64,000 bases of DNA, taken from contig NZ_JADLQO010000021.1 of the NCBI RefSeq assembly GCF_015477775.1, positions 54,563 through 118,562 on the forward strand, given 5' to 3'. Under the pieces are notes generated by a model. It was not told the origin of the DNA and made no database searches. It saw only the letters and a list, made by a program, of their open reading frames with translations. Shown in pieces: positions 52,009 to 61,681 of the stretch (its first letter is position 1; every line of letters starts with the position of its first letter). A program made the position numbers and the translations under genes. This DNA comes from Nocardia abscessus. Its GTDB lineage: Bacteria > Actinomycetota > Actinomycetes > Mycobacteriales > Mycobacteriaceae.

Positions 52009-53226
52009 TTCAAGAGGTCAACGCAACACCCTTCATGACGTGGGGGTTCATGTTGGGACGTCCCGCGATATCGGTCGAGGTTCAGCGTTCGTTCTGGGCA
52101 TGGATCCGTGAGGGCGAGATCATCGACACCGCGGCCGCGTCGGTTGGTGTGTCGAAGACGGTCGGCTGGCGGTGGTTCCGCGAGGCTGGCGGAGTGATGC
52201 CGCCACAATGGTGTGAGCAATCGACTCGCCCGGCCCGACTGTCGTTCGCCGAGCGGCCGGCGAGAGCGTGCGAGCGATCGCCAGGTCCATCGGAAGGTCT
52301 GCCTCGACCGTCAGCCGCGAGCTCGCCCGTGGCACTCGACGACCGAAGACCGGTTACCGGGCGACTGTTGCTCAGGCACTCGCCGACAAGCGCGCCCGCC
52401 GTCCCAAGGTCGCGTTGCTTCGCCGCGATTCTCTGCTGGGTGCCTATGTCGAGCGGCAGTTGCTGTTGAAGCACAGCCCCGAGCAGATCAGCCGTCGACT
52501 GCTGATCGATTTCCCCGACGATCCACGTATGCGGGTGTCCCACGAGACGATCTATCAGTCGCTCTACGTTCGGAAACGTGAGGCGCTCCAACGTGAACTG
52601 GCACAGTGCTTGCGAACCGGACGTGCGCTGCGCAGGCCGCACCGGAAGCCCGACGAGCGTCGAAGTCGGCATGCAGGCGCGGTCTCGATCAGTCAACGGC
52701 CCGCCGAAGTCGAGGACCGGACAGTGCCGGGGCACTGGGAGGGCGATCTCATTACCGGGGCCGGGAACGGCTCCGCCATCGGCACGCTCGTCGAGCGCGC
52801 GACCGGATTCGTCGTGTTGTTGCATTTACCGAACACCCACAAGGCCCTCGACGTCCAGGAAGCGATAACGACGACGATGTCGACGCTGCCGCGGACTTTG
52901 CGTCGGACGTTGACCTGGGACCAAGGCCAACAGATGGGCCAATCACATCCAGATCGCCGCCGCGACCGGTCTCGACATCTACTTCTGCGACCCGCACTCA
53001 CCGTGGCAGCGCGGCTTGAACGAGAACACGAACGGTCTGCTCCGGCAGTATTTTCCGAAGTTCACCGACCTGTCCGGCTACCACCCGGACTACCTCGAGT
53101 TTGTCGCCGCCGAACTCAACAACCGGCCCCGCAAACGTCTCGGCTGGCGCAGCCCTGCCGAAACACTCGAGCAGCTACTCTCAGAACCAGACAGCAATCC
53201 ACCCGGTGTTGCGTTGGCCAGTTGAA
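52009..53226 (+). mobile_element. IS30-family element
   Basis: About 1.2 kb between imperfect inverted repeats that share CAACGCAACACC (left end 52009-52030, right end 53205-53226). The transposase stop lies inside the right repeat. Two frameshifts in the transposase make it a dead copy unless they are sequencing errors. No clear target duplication was seen. Confidence 0.75.
52035..53225 (+). pseudogene. IS30 transposase, two frameshifts
   Basis: Three frames together give the protein. The N-terminus (VQRSFWAWIREGEIIDTAAA, then VGVSKTVGWRWFREAGG) is lost near 52215 and continues in another frame (MRAIARSIGRSASTVSRELA, then VPGHWEGDLITGAGNGSAIG with the first catalytic Asp). After TLTWDQGQQM near 52935 the frame shifts again; the end, with PHSPWQRGLNENTNGLLRQY and the catalytic Glu, then RPRKRLGWRSPAE, is in the third frame. 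Confidence 0.75.
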
Positions 53227-53371
53227 TCCACCCCGCTCTGAAGTGCCTGTATCTGGTGACCCGATCCCTGGACCCCACCGGATGCGGCAACGCACGATGG
53301 GCGATGAGGTGGAAGCCCGCACTCAACGCGTTCGCTATCACCTTCGAAGGCCGGATCACCCCGACCGGAAA

Positions 53372-53869
53372 CTAACCCACACCGGGGTCAGATCCGCCGT
53401 TTACCCGATACTCCCCTGATGGGGTAATCGTCGGCTGGCTGTCGTGGTCGATGGTGCGGAGTTCGGCCTTGTGGACCTTTCCGGAGGGGGTGGTGGGAAG
53501 TTCTCTTCGGAGGATGATCTGCTCGGGGGCACCTTGTAGTCGGCGATCTTGCCGGCGTAGTAGCGCTTCAGATCGTCTGCGATGGTGTCGGTGTTCGGGG
53601 TGAGTACGACGTAGTGGCGGCCGATCTCGCCGAGGACGGGTCGGGTATCCCGATGCCTGCGGCCATGGCGACACCGGCGTGGGAGACGAGGATGTTCTCG
53701 ACTTCGATCGGGTAGATGTTGGATCCGCCCTGGACGAACATCTCGGTGGCCCGGCCACGCAGGAAGATCGAGCCTCGGTGTCGACCCGGGTCATGTCGTT
53801 GGTGTGCAGCCAGCCGTCGCTGTTGAGGACACTAGCCGTGTCGGCGGGCTTGTCGTGGTAGCCGGCCAT
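53372..53869 (-). pseudogene. acyl-CoA synthetase (AMP-binding) C-terminal fragment
   Basis: The piece begins MAGYHDKPADTASVLNSDGW with LHTNDMTRVD, the A8 hinge region of acyl-CoA ligases. The frame then breaks; the restored middle lies in other frames, and the end is PEQIILRRELPTTPSGKVHK with the A10 lysine. All of the large ATP-binding domain is missing. At least two indels are needed. Confidence 0.65.
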
Positions 53870-53909
53870 GGTCGACCGCCGCGAAGCAGGGAACTCGGTT
53901 GTCGATCGG

Positions 53910-54278
53910 TCATGGGAGCGTGTCGCCGGGCGGCACGTCGATCGCGGACCGGTAGACCATCGGCCGCGCGACGACGTCCAGGTCGGGGTCGTCGATCATC
54001 CGCCGGATCGATTGCTGCCACTGCGGGTCGGTGCGCACCGCGTCCAGCGCGGTGCCGGTTTCCCATTCTGCCACGTTGACGAAGGTCAGTTCCGCCTTGT
54101 CGCTGACGGCTTGGAGCATGCGGGCCTGGATGAACCCCGGCGCTGACGCCATGCACCGCGCATTGTCCTTCCAGCGGTCGAGGAATCGGTCTTTCTGCGA
54201 CATCGGCACTGAGAAGGCGTTGATCAGAGTCACGGGCTGGTCGGTGCCGGCTGCGGCATGTCCGGTAGGCAAGGTCAT
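53910..54278 (-). CDS. antibiotic-biosynthesis-monooxygenase (ABM) domain protein
   Basis: 122 residues. The dimeric ferredoxin-like ABM fold is suggested by TLINAFSVPMSQKDRFLDRW, then PGFIQARMLQAVSDKAELTF and NVAEWETGTALDAVRTDPQW. Relatives oxidise polyketides or quinones, or act as haem-degrading or detoxifying enzymes. It diverges from a MarR gene over a short region with a perfect palindrome, so it is probably under that regulator. Confidence 0.8.
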   Translation of the reverse strand: MTLPTGHAAAGTDQPVTLINAFSVPMSQKDRFLDRWKDNARCMASAPGFIQARMLQAVSDKAELTFVNVAEWETGTALDAVRTDPQWQQSIRRMIDDPDLDVVARPMVYRSAIDVPPGDTLP

Positions 54279-54289
54279 ATTGTCATCTT

Positions 54290-54304
54290 AGAAGACAGTC
54301 TTCT
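54290..54304. promoter_or_regulatory. MarR-type operator between the ABM and MarR genes
   Basis: AGAAGACAGTCTTCT is a perfect 15-base inverted repeat with one central base. It lies 12 bases from the ABM start and 21 bases from the MarR start, and could control both. Confidence 0.65.
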
Positions 54305-54324
54305 TAAATTGCTATACTTCGTGC

Positions 54325-54828
54325 GTGTTGAATCAACCATTGGACGATCGCGGCGCCTTCCTGCTGTCCCAGATCGGCCATCATGTCTCGCGCAGATTCA
54401 CCGAGCGGCTCGCCCCGCTCGGGGTCGAGCCGGCCCATTTCGGGATCCTGACGCACCTTGCGGGCGGTGACGGGCGCAGTCAGCAGGAACTCGCCGACCT
54501 GCTGAAAGTGCACCGCAACGCGATGGTCGGCCTCATCGACGAGCTCGAAGGGAGGGGCCTGATACAGCGGCGCCCGCACCCGGCCGATCGTCGTGCCCAT
54601 GCGGTCCACCTAACCGAGCAGGCGCACGTGCTGCTGGCGGCGGCGACGGCCGAGGCCGAGGCCCTCGAGGGGGAAATCCTCGCACCCCTCGACGGCGCCG
54701 AGCGTGCGCAGTTGATCCAGCTCCTTCGTCGTACCTCCGCGCAGGCAGGGTTACCGCGGGGGGCGCATCCCGGTCTGCAGCGTCGGCGACGTGCCGCTCG
54801 CAGCGCTCCTGCACCTAGCTCCAGATAG
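54325..54828 (+). CDS. MarR-family transcriptional regulator
   Basis: 167 residues. The winged helix reads QQELADLLKVHRNAMVGLID, then ELEGRGLIQRRPHPADRRAH, with the typical DRR wing. The tail is basic and poorly conserved. It diverges from the ABM gene, with the palindrome at 54290 between the starts, and probably represses both itself and the ABM gene. The SDR gene downstream (150 bp away) has its own AT-rich upstream region. Confidence 0.88.
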   Translation: MLNQPLDDRGAFLLSQIGHHVSRRFTERLAPLGVEPAHFGILTHLAGGDGRSQQELADLLKVHRNAMVGLIDELEGRGLIQRRPHPADRRAHAVHLTEQAHVLLAAATAEAEALEGEILAPLDGAERAQLIQLLRRTSAQAGLPRGAHPGLQRRRRAARSAPAPSSR

Positions 54829-54975
54829 AGATATGTGATAGATATTATATGAACTAGATACATTATCCGGCTGTGGCCGAGCGTCGGACGTGGAGAACAC
54901 CGTCCCGCGACCGGCTCCCCGCTGTGTCGACCACGCGCGCGGATTCCTGCTGTCGGATCAACCGAGGAGATTGTC

Positions 54976-55710
54976 ATGGCACACACCGACCGAGTCGCCG
55001 TCATCACCGGCAGCGGGCGCAGCATCGGCCGCGCGATCGCGCTGCGCCTGGCCGCCGACGGGGTGAAGGTGGTGATCAATTACCGCACCAATGCCGCGGC
55101 CGCCGAAGACGTGGCCGCCACGGTCGAGGCGGCCGGTGGGCAGGCGCTCGTCGTGCCCGCGGACGTCACCGACCCCGGCCAGCTCGAGTCGCTGTTCGAC
55201 ACCGCCGAACGGTGGCGCGGCGGGCTGGATGTCTTCGTGCACAACGCGTATGGGTATGCGGCGGGGCCGATCGCGACGGCGGCCGACGAGGACTACGCGC
55301 GGACGTTCGCCGCCAACTCACAGGCGGCGTTCTCCGGTTTCCGGCATGCTGCCCGCCGGATACGCGACGGCGGCCGTATCGTGTACATCTCCTCCTCGGC
55401 CACCCGCGCCAGCGATCCGTTCATGCCTCTGTATGCGGCGAGCAAGGCGGCAGGCGAACAGCTGGTCCGCGCGTTCGCCCGCGAGGTCGGACCGCGTCAG
55501 ATCACCGTCAACAGTGTTCTGCCGGGACCGACCAATACCGATGCCACGCAAGGCATTCGGGACGTGCTGGCAGAACGCGTCGCCCGTACGCCCCTAGGCC
55601 GGCTGGGCGAGCCGGACGATATCGCCGAGGTTGTCGGGTTCCTGGCCTCTCCTGCTGCACGCTGGGTCACCGGCCAGAGCATCGCCGCGGACGGCGGGCT
55701 CACCGCCTGA
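54976..55710 (+). CDS. short-chain dehydrogenase/reductase
   Basis: 244 residues of a classical SDR, behind GAGGAG. The cofactor motif is VAVITGSGRSIGRAIALRLA, the NxxG-type stretch is VFVHNAYGYAAG, the catalytic Ser is in IVYISSSATRAS, and the Tyr/Lys pair is YAASK. The end GWVTGQ-like motif is present (WVTGQSIAADGG). The Arg/Asn pattern after the second strand (NYRTN) suggests NADPH. The substrate is unknown. The upstream 130 bp are AT-rich and may hold a regulatory site. Confidence 0.92.
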   Translation: MAHTDRVAVITGSGRSIGRAIALRLAADGVKVVINYRTNAAAAEDVAATVEAAGGQALVVPADVTDPGQLESLFDTAERWRGGLDVFVHNAYGYAAGPIATAADEDYARTFAANSQAAFSGFRHAARRIRDGGRIVYISSSATRASDPFMPLYAASKAAGEQLVRAFAREVGPRQITVNSVLPGPTNTDATQGIRDVLAERVARTPLGRLGEPDDIAEVVGFLASPAARWVTGQSIAADGGLTA

Positions 55711-55853
55711 GTCCGCGGCGCCCGGGGAGAGGTTCTCGCGGCCCGTTCGGCGTCCGGGGAGACCTGGGCGCTGTCGGCGGAAGGGGGAAATGCTCGCCTC
55801 ATCGGCGGACCGCCAATTTCTCCCGGCCACTTCGAGCACCAGATGGCTCGACG

Positions 55854-56342
55854 TCAGTTGTCCAGTGCCAGTTCTTCGGCGGATTGCTGCCCTGCGTTGC
55901 CGGTGCGCCGCAGGAAATCGGCGATCACTTCGAGTTCGGCGTCGGAATAGCTGCGGCACAGCTCGTCCATGCGCTTGTTCATGCCGGAGAAGATGTCGAA
56001 CAGGACGGAATTGCGTTCGCGGACGGCCCGTAACGTGACCGCGCGGCGATCGTCGGCGTCCGGGTCACGCTCCCGCACAACCCAGCCCCCTTTTTGCAGG
56101 CGGTCCAGGATGCCGGTCAAGGTGGCCGGGTGCAGGCCGGCGCGGCGCGACAGCTCCGTGGGGGACATCGGCCCGTGCCGGTTGATCAGGTCGAGGCAGG
56201 TCATGTCCACGTCGCGTAACTCTGCCCGCCCGCTGAATCGCCGGTTGAGCAACGCCATCTGGATGTTCAAGTCCCGCAAGGCATCCTTGACCTCCACGGT
56301 CAGCTTCCGGTGACCCCGCGACCTCGCCCGGTCCATCGCCAT
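55854..56342 (-). CDS. MarR-family transcriptional regulator
   Basis: 162 residues from ATG 56342, which follows GAAAGGGCGAGG. The HTH is MSPTELSRRAGLHPATLTGI, then LDRLQKGGWVVRERDPDADD, with the DRR wing. The C-terminal helices contain FLRRTGNAGQQS. A 22-base inverted repeat lies just upstream of the start, so it is probably autoregulated. It converges with the SDR gene. Confidence 0.88.
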   Translation of the reverse strand: MAMDRARSRGHRKLTVEVKDALRDLNIQMALLNRRFSGRAELRDVDMTCLDLINRHGPMSPTELSRRAGLHPATLTGILDRLQKGGWVVRERDPDADDRRAVTLRAVRERNSVLFDIFSGMNKRMDELCRSYSDAELEVIADFLRRTGNAGQQSAEELALDN

Positions 56343-56366
56343 CCTCGCCCTTTCTCCAGCGCCCGA

Positions 56367-56388
56367 AATACGATATGAGTCTCGTATT
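56367..56388. promoter_or_regulatory. MarR operator
   Basis: AATACGA and TCGTATT arms, perfectly inverted, with an eight-base spacer. The site is 25 bases upstream of the MarR start in an AT-rich patch. Confidence 0.6.
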
Positions 56389-56583
56389 ATACGAACGGCT
56401 GGCATCGGCCGGTCGATGCCGTACCGGTGCGCGACGGTTTCGGCGGTGCGCCGGGCCGCCCGGTCGGATCGGGCGGACCGTGGCTTTCCATCGTCGTCTG
56501 ACGGCCTCGGGTGTCACCATTCGCTCGCACTGCACGCCACCTGTTTCGGGAGGTGGCGTGCAGTGCTGCCGCAGTGCGACGGC

Positions 56584-56838
56584 TTATCGACTTGACATGC
56601 ACTTCTGGTAGTCGGCCTGTGCCCACTTGTAGCACTGTGCTCGTTGGTCGTTGCTCTTGTGGTTGAGGTCGCACAGCGCGATGGCCTTCTGATACATGTC
56701 GGCACAATTGCCGCCGACGGCGTGGTAATCAGCGTGGCGGTCGGGCGAGGTGATCGTCGCGGCGGCCGAACCGGCGCCGAGGCCGGACAGGGCGGCCGAC
56801 GCCGCTGCCGCTGCGATCACCAGAGAGAACTTTCGCAT
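56584..56838 (-). CDS. small secreted cysteine-containing protein
   Basis: 84 residues from ATG 56838. A signal peptide (MRKFSLVIAAAAASAALSGL) probably cleaves after SAAA near residue 28. The mature part of about 55 residues has four cysteines (GNCADMYQKAIALCD, RAQCYKWAQADYQKC), suited to two disulphides. The spacing suggests a helical hairpin. It is exported by Sec. No known family is claimed. Confidence 0.65.
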   Translation of the reverse strand: MRKFSLVIAAAAASAALSGLGAGSAAATITSPDRHADYHAVGGNCADMYQKAIALCDLNHKSNDQRAQCYKWAQADYQKCMSSR

Positions 56839-56947
56839 GTCAAACTCCATTCAATGGTCACGCCCGCCGGTCCTGACACGGCCCGCGAGCCGGATTCGGG
56901 CACATGAGTGGCCCGTTCGGATGTGTTTCGAGTCCCGCGCGTTTCTC

Positions 56948-57991
56948 TCAGCGGCGAGACCGTGGTTCCGTCACCACCTCCCTCGGTCGGGTCCCGAGTT
57001 CGCCGTCGGCTTCGTCGCGGCGGGTCGGCAACCCGGTGCCGCTGGTCGCGCGGATGAACTCGTCGATCAGCCTCGCGAGTTCGGGGCCCCGGTCCTCTTG
57101 TAGGAAGTGACCGGCACCGGTGATCGTGGTGTGCGGCTGCCCGGCTGCACCGGGAATGTGGTTGCGCAACAGCACATCTCCGTTTCCGACGCCATAATCG
57201 CGGTCGCTGAACGCGCACAGCACCGGCAACTGCAATGTCGCGAGTGCGGCCCACGCGTCGCGGTTGGCCGGGGCGGCGTCGTCGAGACGCGAGATCGGTA
57301 CCAGCAGCGGAAGCTGTCGCGGTCCGGCGAGATACGACTCGTCGGGGAACGGGGCGTTGTAGGCCGCGCGCACCTGCGGATCGAGGTCGGTGACCGTGCC
57401 ACGATCGACCACCTGCCCGATATCGAACGGGTGGGCTCGCTGGCTGAGCTGCAGCCAGACCGCGTACGAATGGCCGAGGTCCTGGTCGCCGGTGGGGAAG
57501 AAGGTATTCGTCGCAACCACCCGCCGGAACCGGTCGGGCTGCTCGGCCACCAACCGAAATCCCAGCAGGCCGCCCCAGTCCTGGCACACGAGGGTGATAT
57601 CCCGTAGCTCCAGGCGGGCCATCGCCTCGCTCAACCAGTCTACCTGCGCCTGATAGGTGTGCGCGAAACGGTCGGCGGGTTTGTCCGACCTGCCGAAGCC
57701 GATCAGGTCCGGCGCGACACAGCGATGCCCGGCCCGCACCAGGGGCGGAACCACATGCCGGTACAGGAAGCTCCACGACGGCTCGCCGTGCAACAGCAGC
57801 ACCGTCTCACCGGAGTCCTCCGCCGCATCGCCCGGTCGTTCGTCGACATAGTGCAGCCGCAGCCGGGTACCGGCCCCGTCGCCCGCGGCGACCTCCGTGT
57901 AGCGCGGCGGGAACGGGTAACCGGGCAGATCGTCGAATCGCGCCTCCGGCGTGCGCAGCACGGTCATCGCACGGTCGGTGCCGATGCCCAT
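56948..57991 (-). CDS. haloalkane dehalogenase-type alpha/beta hydrolase
   Basis: The ATG at 57991 follows GAGGAG and gives 347 residues. Diagnostic features are the oxyanion motif LLLHGEPSWSFLYRH, the nucleophile elbow VCQDWGGLLGFRL with Asp in place of Ser, LIGFGRSDKPADR, and the catalytic His in GAGHFLQEDRGPELA. HGEPSW and QDWGG together are typical of haloalkane dehalogenases, which hydrolyse carbon-halogen bonds. The protein is cytosolic. The C-terminal ~25 residues are an extra polar tail. It diverges from the DUF1772 gene. Confidence 0.85.
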   Translation of the reverse strand: MGIGTDRAMTVLRTPEARFDDLPGYPFPPRYTEVAAGDGAGTRLRLHYVDERPGDAAEDSGETVLLLHGEPSWSFLYRHVVPPLVRAGHRCVAPDLIGFGRSDKPADRFAHTYQAQVDWLSEAMARLELRDITLVCQDWGGLLGFRLVAEQPDRFRRVVATNTFFPTGDQDLGHSYAVWLQLSQRAHPFDIGQVVDRGTVTDLDPQVRAAYNAPFPDESYLAGPRQLPLLVPISRLDDAAPANRDAWAALATLQLPVLCAFSDRDYGVGNGDVLLRNHIPGAAGQPHTTITGAGHFLQEDRGPELARLIDEFIRATSGTGLPTRRDEADGELGTRPREVVTEPRSRR

Positions 57992-58202
57992 CGTGTCTCC
58001 TCTCGATCGGGCGGGGGAGCGGCCGGGCCGAGACCCGGCCAACTATGGTTCCAATAATGTATTGATATCATATAATCGTGCTGTCGTAGTAGTGGTCTTC
58101 GGGAGTCGGGCACCACTCACTTCCGAAGAAAGTGGCGAAAGGATCAGTCGCACATGGCAATTCGGTATCTCGTTTCGGACAGCGAGCAGGGAGGGGCAGT
58201 TC

Positions 58203-58742
58203 GTGTCGCCCTCGTCTGAATCCCTCCGGCCCAGCCTGCGCAGCCGCGGCACCCTGCTCGCCTCGGCACGATTCGCGAGTCTGGTGTTCGCGGGGATGTT
58301 CGCCGGATTCCTGATCACCGTGCTCGTATTGGAGCTATCGATGGGCGATACCGACGGTGCGGTGTACACGCAGGTCCGCCACGTCGAGCTGATCGCCATG
58401 GACGTACTCGCGACCGTCACCCTCGTGCCCGCCATCATCGCCACCGCCACCGTGACGGTGCTGTACCACCGGACCAGCACCGCAGGTCGCCGGCTGGTCG
58501 CGGTCGCGTTGCTGCTCCTCGCGCTGATCGTGATCGTGACCGCCCTCGTCAACCTGCCCATCAACGCCGATCAGCGCGACTGGCTGATCACCGCGCCCCC
58601 GCAGAACTGGGCGGACATCCGCGATCGCTGGCAGCTCGCCCACACCGCCCGCACCGCCGCCGCCGTAATCGCGTTCGGCTGCGTCGTCTTCGCCGAGACC
58701 GTCGGCACCCGAACTCAGCGGCCGTTCATCACCGAATCCTGA
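58203..58742 (+). CDS. DUF1772 membrane protein
   Basis: 179 residues from GTG 58203 behind GGGAGGGG. Four hydrophobic segments (RFASLVFAGMFAGFLITVLV, LATVTLVPAIIATATVTVLY, and two more) and the loop INADQRDWLITAPPQNWADI followed by RDRWQLAHTARTAAA match DUF1772. The role is unknown. Its stop codon lies inside the left inverted repeat of the IS3 element at 58740, so the extreme C-terminus may be altered by the insertion. Confidence 0.8.
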   Translation: MSPSSESLRPSLRSRGTLLASARFASLVFAGMFAGFLITVLVLELSMGDTDGAVYTQVRHVELIAMDVLATVTLVPAIIATATVTVLYHRTSTAGRRLVAVALLLLALIVIVTALVNLPINADQRDWLITAPPQNWADIRDRWQLAHTARTAAAVIAFGCVVFAETVGTRTQRPFITES

Positions 58743-58783
58743 ATCGCCCCGGCGGGTCGGGAGACTTCATCTGTTGAGGAAGG

Positions 58784-59110
58784 ATGAAGTCCGTGAGTTC
58801 GAAGAAGTACCCGCCGGAGCTGCGTGAGAGGGCTGTCCGCATGGTCGCGGAGGTTCGTGAGCAGTACGAGTCGGAATGGGCCGCGATCGGCGCGGTCGCT
58901 GACCTGCTCGGGGTGGGGACCGCGGAAACGGTCCGCAAATGGGTTCGCCAGGACCAGGTCGACGCCGGCGCCAGGGCGGGGGTGACCAGCGAGGAGTCCG
59001 CGGAGTTGAAGCGATTGCGACGGGAGAACGCAGAGCTCAAGCGGGCCAACGCGATTCTGAAGGCGGCGTCGGCTTTCTTCGCCGCCGAGATCGACCGGCC
59101 GCAGCGCTGA
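58784..59110 (+). CDS. IS3 OrfA
   Basis: 108 residues: SSKKYPPELRERAVRMVAEV, an HTH (IGAVADLLGVGTAETVRKWV), and a leucine zipper (ELKRLRRENAELKRANAILK). OrfB lies in the -1 frame and overlaps, so the full transposase is probably made by programmed -1 frameshifting, as is usual in IS3. Confidence 0.9.
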   Translation: MKSVSSKKYPPELRERAVRMVAEVREQYESEWAAIGAVADLLGVGTAETVRKWVRQDQVDAGARAGVTSEESAELKRLRRENAELKRANAILKAASAFFAAEIDRPQR

Positions 59111-59852
59111 TTACGAGGTTCATCACCGAACACCAAGGCCGCCGCGAGGGCGGCGGGCTTCGGTGGAGCGTCGAGTCGATCTGCGCCGGGCTCTGCGAGC
59201 TCGGCGTGAAAGCCGCTCCCTCAACATATTACGAACATCGCAAGCGAGTACCCACGAGACGTCAGGTCCGCGATGAGAAACTGAAACCGCAGATCGTGCG
59301 GGTTCATCGTGAGAACTTCGGTGTCTACGGCGCCCGCAAGGTATGGCTGCAGCTGAACCGGGAAGGCCATCGGGTCGCCCGCTGCACGATTGAACGCCTG
59401 ATGCGGGAGCTTCACCTGCGCGGAGTGCGGCGCGGCCGGGTCAAGCGCACCACGATCGCCGATCCGGCGGCTGAACGGCCTGCGGATCTGGTGCACCGCC
59501 GGTTCGCGCCGACAGCGCCGAACCATGTCTGGGTTGCCGATATCACCTACGTGTCGACCTGGTCCGGCTGGGTCTACGTGGCGTTCGTGATCGACGCCTA
59601 CGCCCGGCGGATCATCGGCTGGCGCACCGGCACCACGATGACCACCAGCCTGGTCCTCGACGCGATCGAGCACGCGATCTGGACCCGCGAAAGAGCGGGA
59701 CGGGATGTGAAAAATGTTGTGCACCGTACTGATAGAGGTTCTCAGTATACTTCGATTGCCTTCACCGAACGTCTCGCCGAGGCCGGGATCCAGCCCAGCG
59801 TGGGGGCGGTGGGATCGAGCTTCGACAATGCTCTCGCCGAAACGATCAACGG

Positions 59853-59862
59853 CCTCTACAAG
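59853..59862 (+). repeat. 10-bp target-site duplication of the IS4 element (left copy)
   Basis: CCTCTACAAG occurs directly before the IS4 element and again directly after it (61672-61681). Confidence 0.85.
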
Positions 59863-61671
59863 CAATGCCACGTAGTTAAGCGGTGGGGTCGGTTGTCGAG
59901 TCGCCGTCTGGCTGTGGTGGTTGCGGTGCCAGCCATTGGTGGTTGAGGCGGTAGCGTCCACGACCGATCCAGTCGAGGAACCCTTGGTCGGTCCATCGGC
60001 CTATTTGGCTGCAAAGGCTGCGGTAGCGAACGTGTTTCAGCTCTTGGGCGATTTCGCTGGGGGTCCAGTCGCGGTCGGGGTCGGTCCGCAGGAGCTGCAA
60101 CACTTGCTGGCGGTGGCCCGGGTCGGCAGCGCTTGCGGGGTGTTCGGACGCTTCGGTCTGTTGTGGGTCGGTGAGCGCGCAGAGTTCCAGCCGGATGACG
60201 GCTTGGCTCTTGGTAGGGCGGTTGCCGGTGAGCGCGGTCCCGTAGCGGGACATGGGGCATTTGACCTTGCGAGCGCTGATGCGCGGACGGCGGGCGGGCA
60301 GGAGGTTCTCCAAAACCGCTCGGGCGATCGCGTTTTCGGGTGAGTCGTTGCTGGTGATGTTGGTTGCGGTGATGATCTGGTTGATGGCGGCGGTCATGGC
60401 CACGGTGAAGCTTGCCCGGTCGGGGTCGGTTCCCGGAGCGGTCTCCACGGCGTCACACATGGCGCGGCGCAACGTCTGATAAATCGTCAGCGCGGCCCAC
60501 ATCTCCTGCTCGAGGCCGACAGGATCGGTCGAACGCAGAACGCGTCCGCGAAACATGGTGTGGCGCAGTGCGAAGAATGCCGATTCGATCTCCCAACGCT
60601 CATGGTAGAGACGGGCGATCTGGATCGATGGATCGGTGCGGTGGTCGAGCAAGGTGGTGATGATCCGGTAGCGGTCACCCACGCGGGATCCGTCGGCGCA
60701 GGTGGCGGTGATCTGGATATCGATGATGCGGAAGCGGTAACCATTGATCCTGGTCAGAACCGATCCATCGGGCAGCGTGGCCCACACGGCCGGACGACGG
60801 CGAGAGCTGAGCCGGACCACGAGCTGGGCACCGGAGGCCGCGACGCGGGTGAGAATGTCATCACCACCGAAGTTGCGGTCGGCCAGCAACAGCATCGTGT
60901 CGTTCAACAGCGGCACCAAACTGGCGGCGTAGTCGGTCTCACTACGCTTGATCGAGCCGAAGACCGCGCCTAGCAGACCGCGGGTCCCGGTCTCACACAA
61001 GGTCAGGATCCGCAGATGCGGGTATCCCTCGGTGCCGCCGCGGTATCGAGTGAACTTGCCCAGCCGCATCCGGATCCGGTCCTGGTCTGGAGCCTGCAGC
61101 GAACCGCAGCCGTCGAAAGCCACGGTGCGCCAATGCCGATAGCACACACCCGGGGTGGCGGGCTGCGCCAGCGGGCCTGCCACGACCTCGAACAGCGCCC
61201 TCAACGGTGCCGCTCCCAGCCGCCGGCGAAGATCCCGCAGTCCCTTCTCCGAGGGCCTGCGAGGGAGTAGCGATCCCAGCCCGGCGATCAGCTTCTCCCA
61301 GACTCGCTCATAGCCCAGCGTCGGGAAAACAGCCAGAGCCAGAACGAAATACACCCCGACGCGCGAGGGCAGCAAGCGGGTGCGCCGCTGCACCGTCCGG
61401 GTCCGGGTGAGAACGTCATCGATCAACTCGAACGGCAGGTACTGCGTGAGCTCCCCGAGGTGACCGGGCGCGAAGATTCCTCCGGCCACGGTAATGGTGC
61501 GGGTGAGCGTCGTAGTGACAGACTGGGAGGGCAACGGGACCTCTCGGATGCAGGAAGACCTTGGACGGCTTCTCTGCAATAGCAGAGGTCCCGTTGCCTT
61601 ACTTCCCCGACACCCACCTTAGGAAACACCCGAGTTGACCTGCCTACCAACGGCTTAACTACGCGGCATTG
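59863..61671 (-). mobile_element. IS4-family element inside IS3
   Basis: 1809 bp with 19-base terminal inverted repeats CAATGCC(A/G)CGTAGTTAAGC, one mismatch, and a 10-bp target duplication. Both fit the IS4 family. One transposase gene on the minus strand fills the element. The intact ends and frame suggest recent insertion. Confidence 0.9.
59876..61579 (-). CDS. IS4-family transposase
   Basis: 567 residues from a TTG start; a TTG at 61528 is also possible. The N-terminal IS4 domain is present (FAPGHLGELTQYLPFELIDD, then VYFVLALAVFPTLGYERVWE). The DDE core shows VAFDGCGS, LLADRNFGG and the YREK-like signature LYHERWEIESAFFALRHTM, which contains the catalytic Glu. The C-terminus holds a winged-helix-like segment (DPDRDWTPSEIAQELKHVRY). 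The uninterrupted frame suggests it is active. Confidence 0.92.
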   Translation of the reverse strand: MQRSRPRSSCIREVPLPSQSVTTTLTRTITVAGGIFAPGHLGELTQYLPFELIDDVLTRTRTVQRRTRLLPSRVGVYFVLALAVFPTLGYERVWEKLIAGLGSLLPRRPSEKGLRDLRRRLGAAPLRALFEVVAGPLAQPATPGVCYRHWRTVAFDGCGSLQAPDQDRIRMRLGKFTRYRGGTEGYPHLRILTLCETGTRGLLGAVFGSIKRSETDYAASLVPLLNDTMLLLADRNFGGDDILTRVAASGAQLVVRLSSRRRPAVWATLPDGSVLTRINGYRFRIIDIQITATCADGSRVGDRYRIITTLLDHRTDPSIQIARLYHERWEIESAFFALRHTMFRGRVLRSTDPVGLEQEMWAALTIYQTLRRAMCDAVETAPGTDPDRASFTVAMTAAINQIITATNITSNDSPENAIARAVLENLLPARRPRISARKVKCPMSRYGTALTGNRPTKSQAVIRLELCALTDPQQTEASEHPASAADPGHRQQVLQLLRTDPDRDWTPSEIAQELKHVRYRSLCSQIGRWTDQGFLDWIGRGRYRLNHQWLAPQPPQPDGDSTTDPTA

Positions 61672-61681
61672 CCTCTACAAG
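61672..61681 (+). repeat. 10-bp target-site duplication of the IS4 element (right copy)
   Basis: Second copy of CCTCTACAAG, directly after the right end of the IS4 element. Confidence 0.85.
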
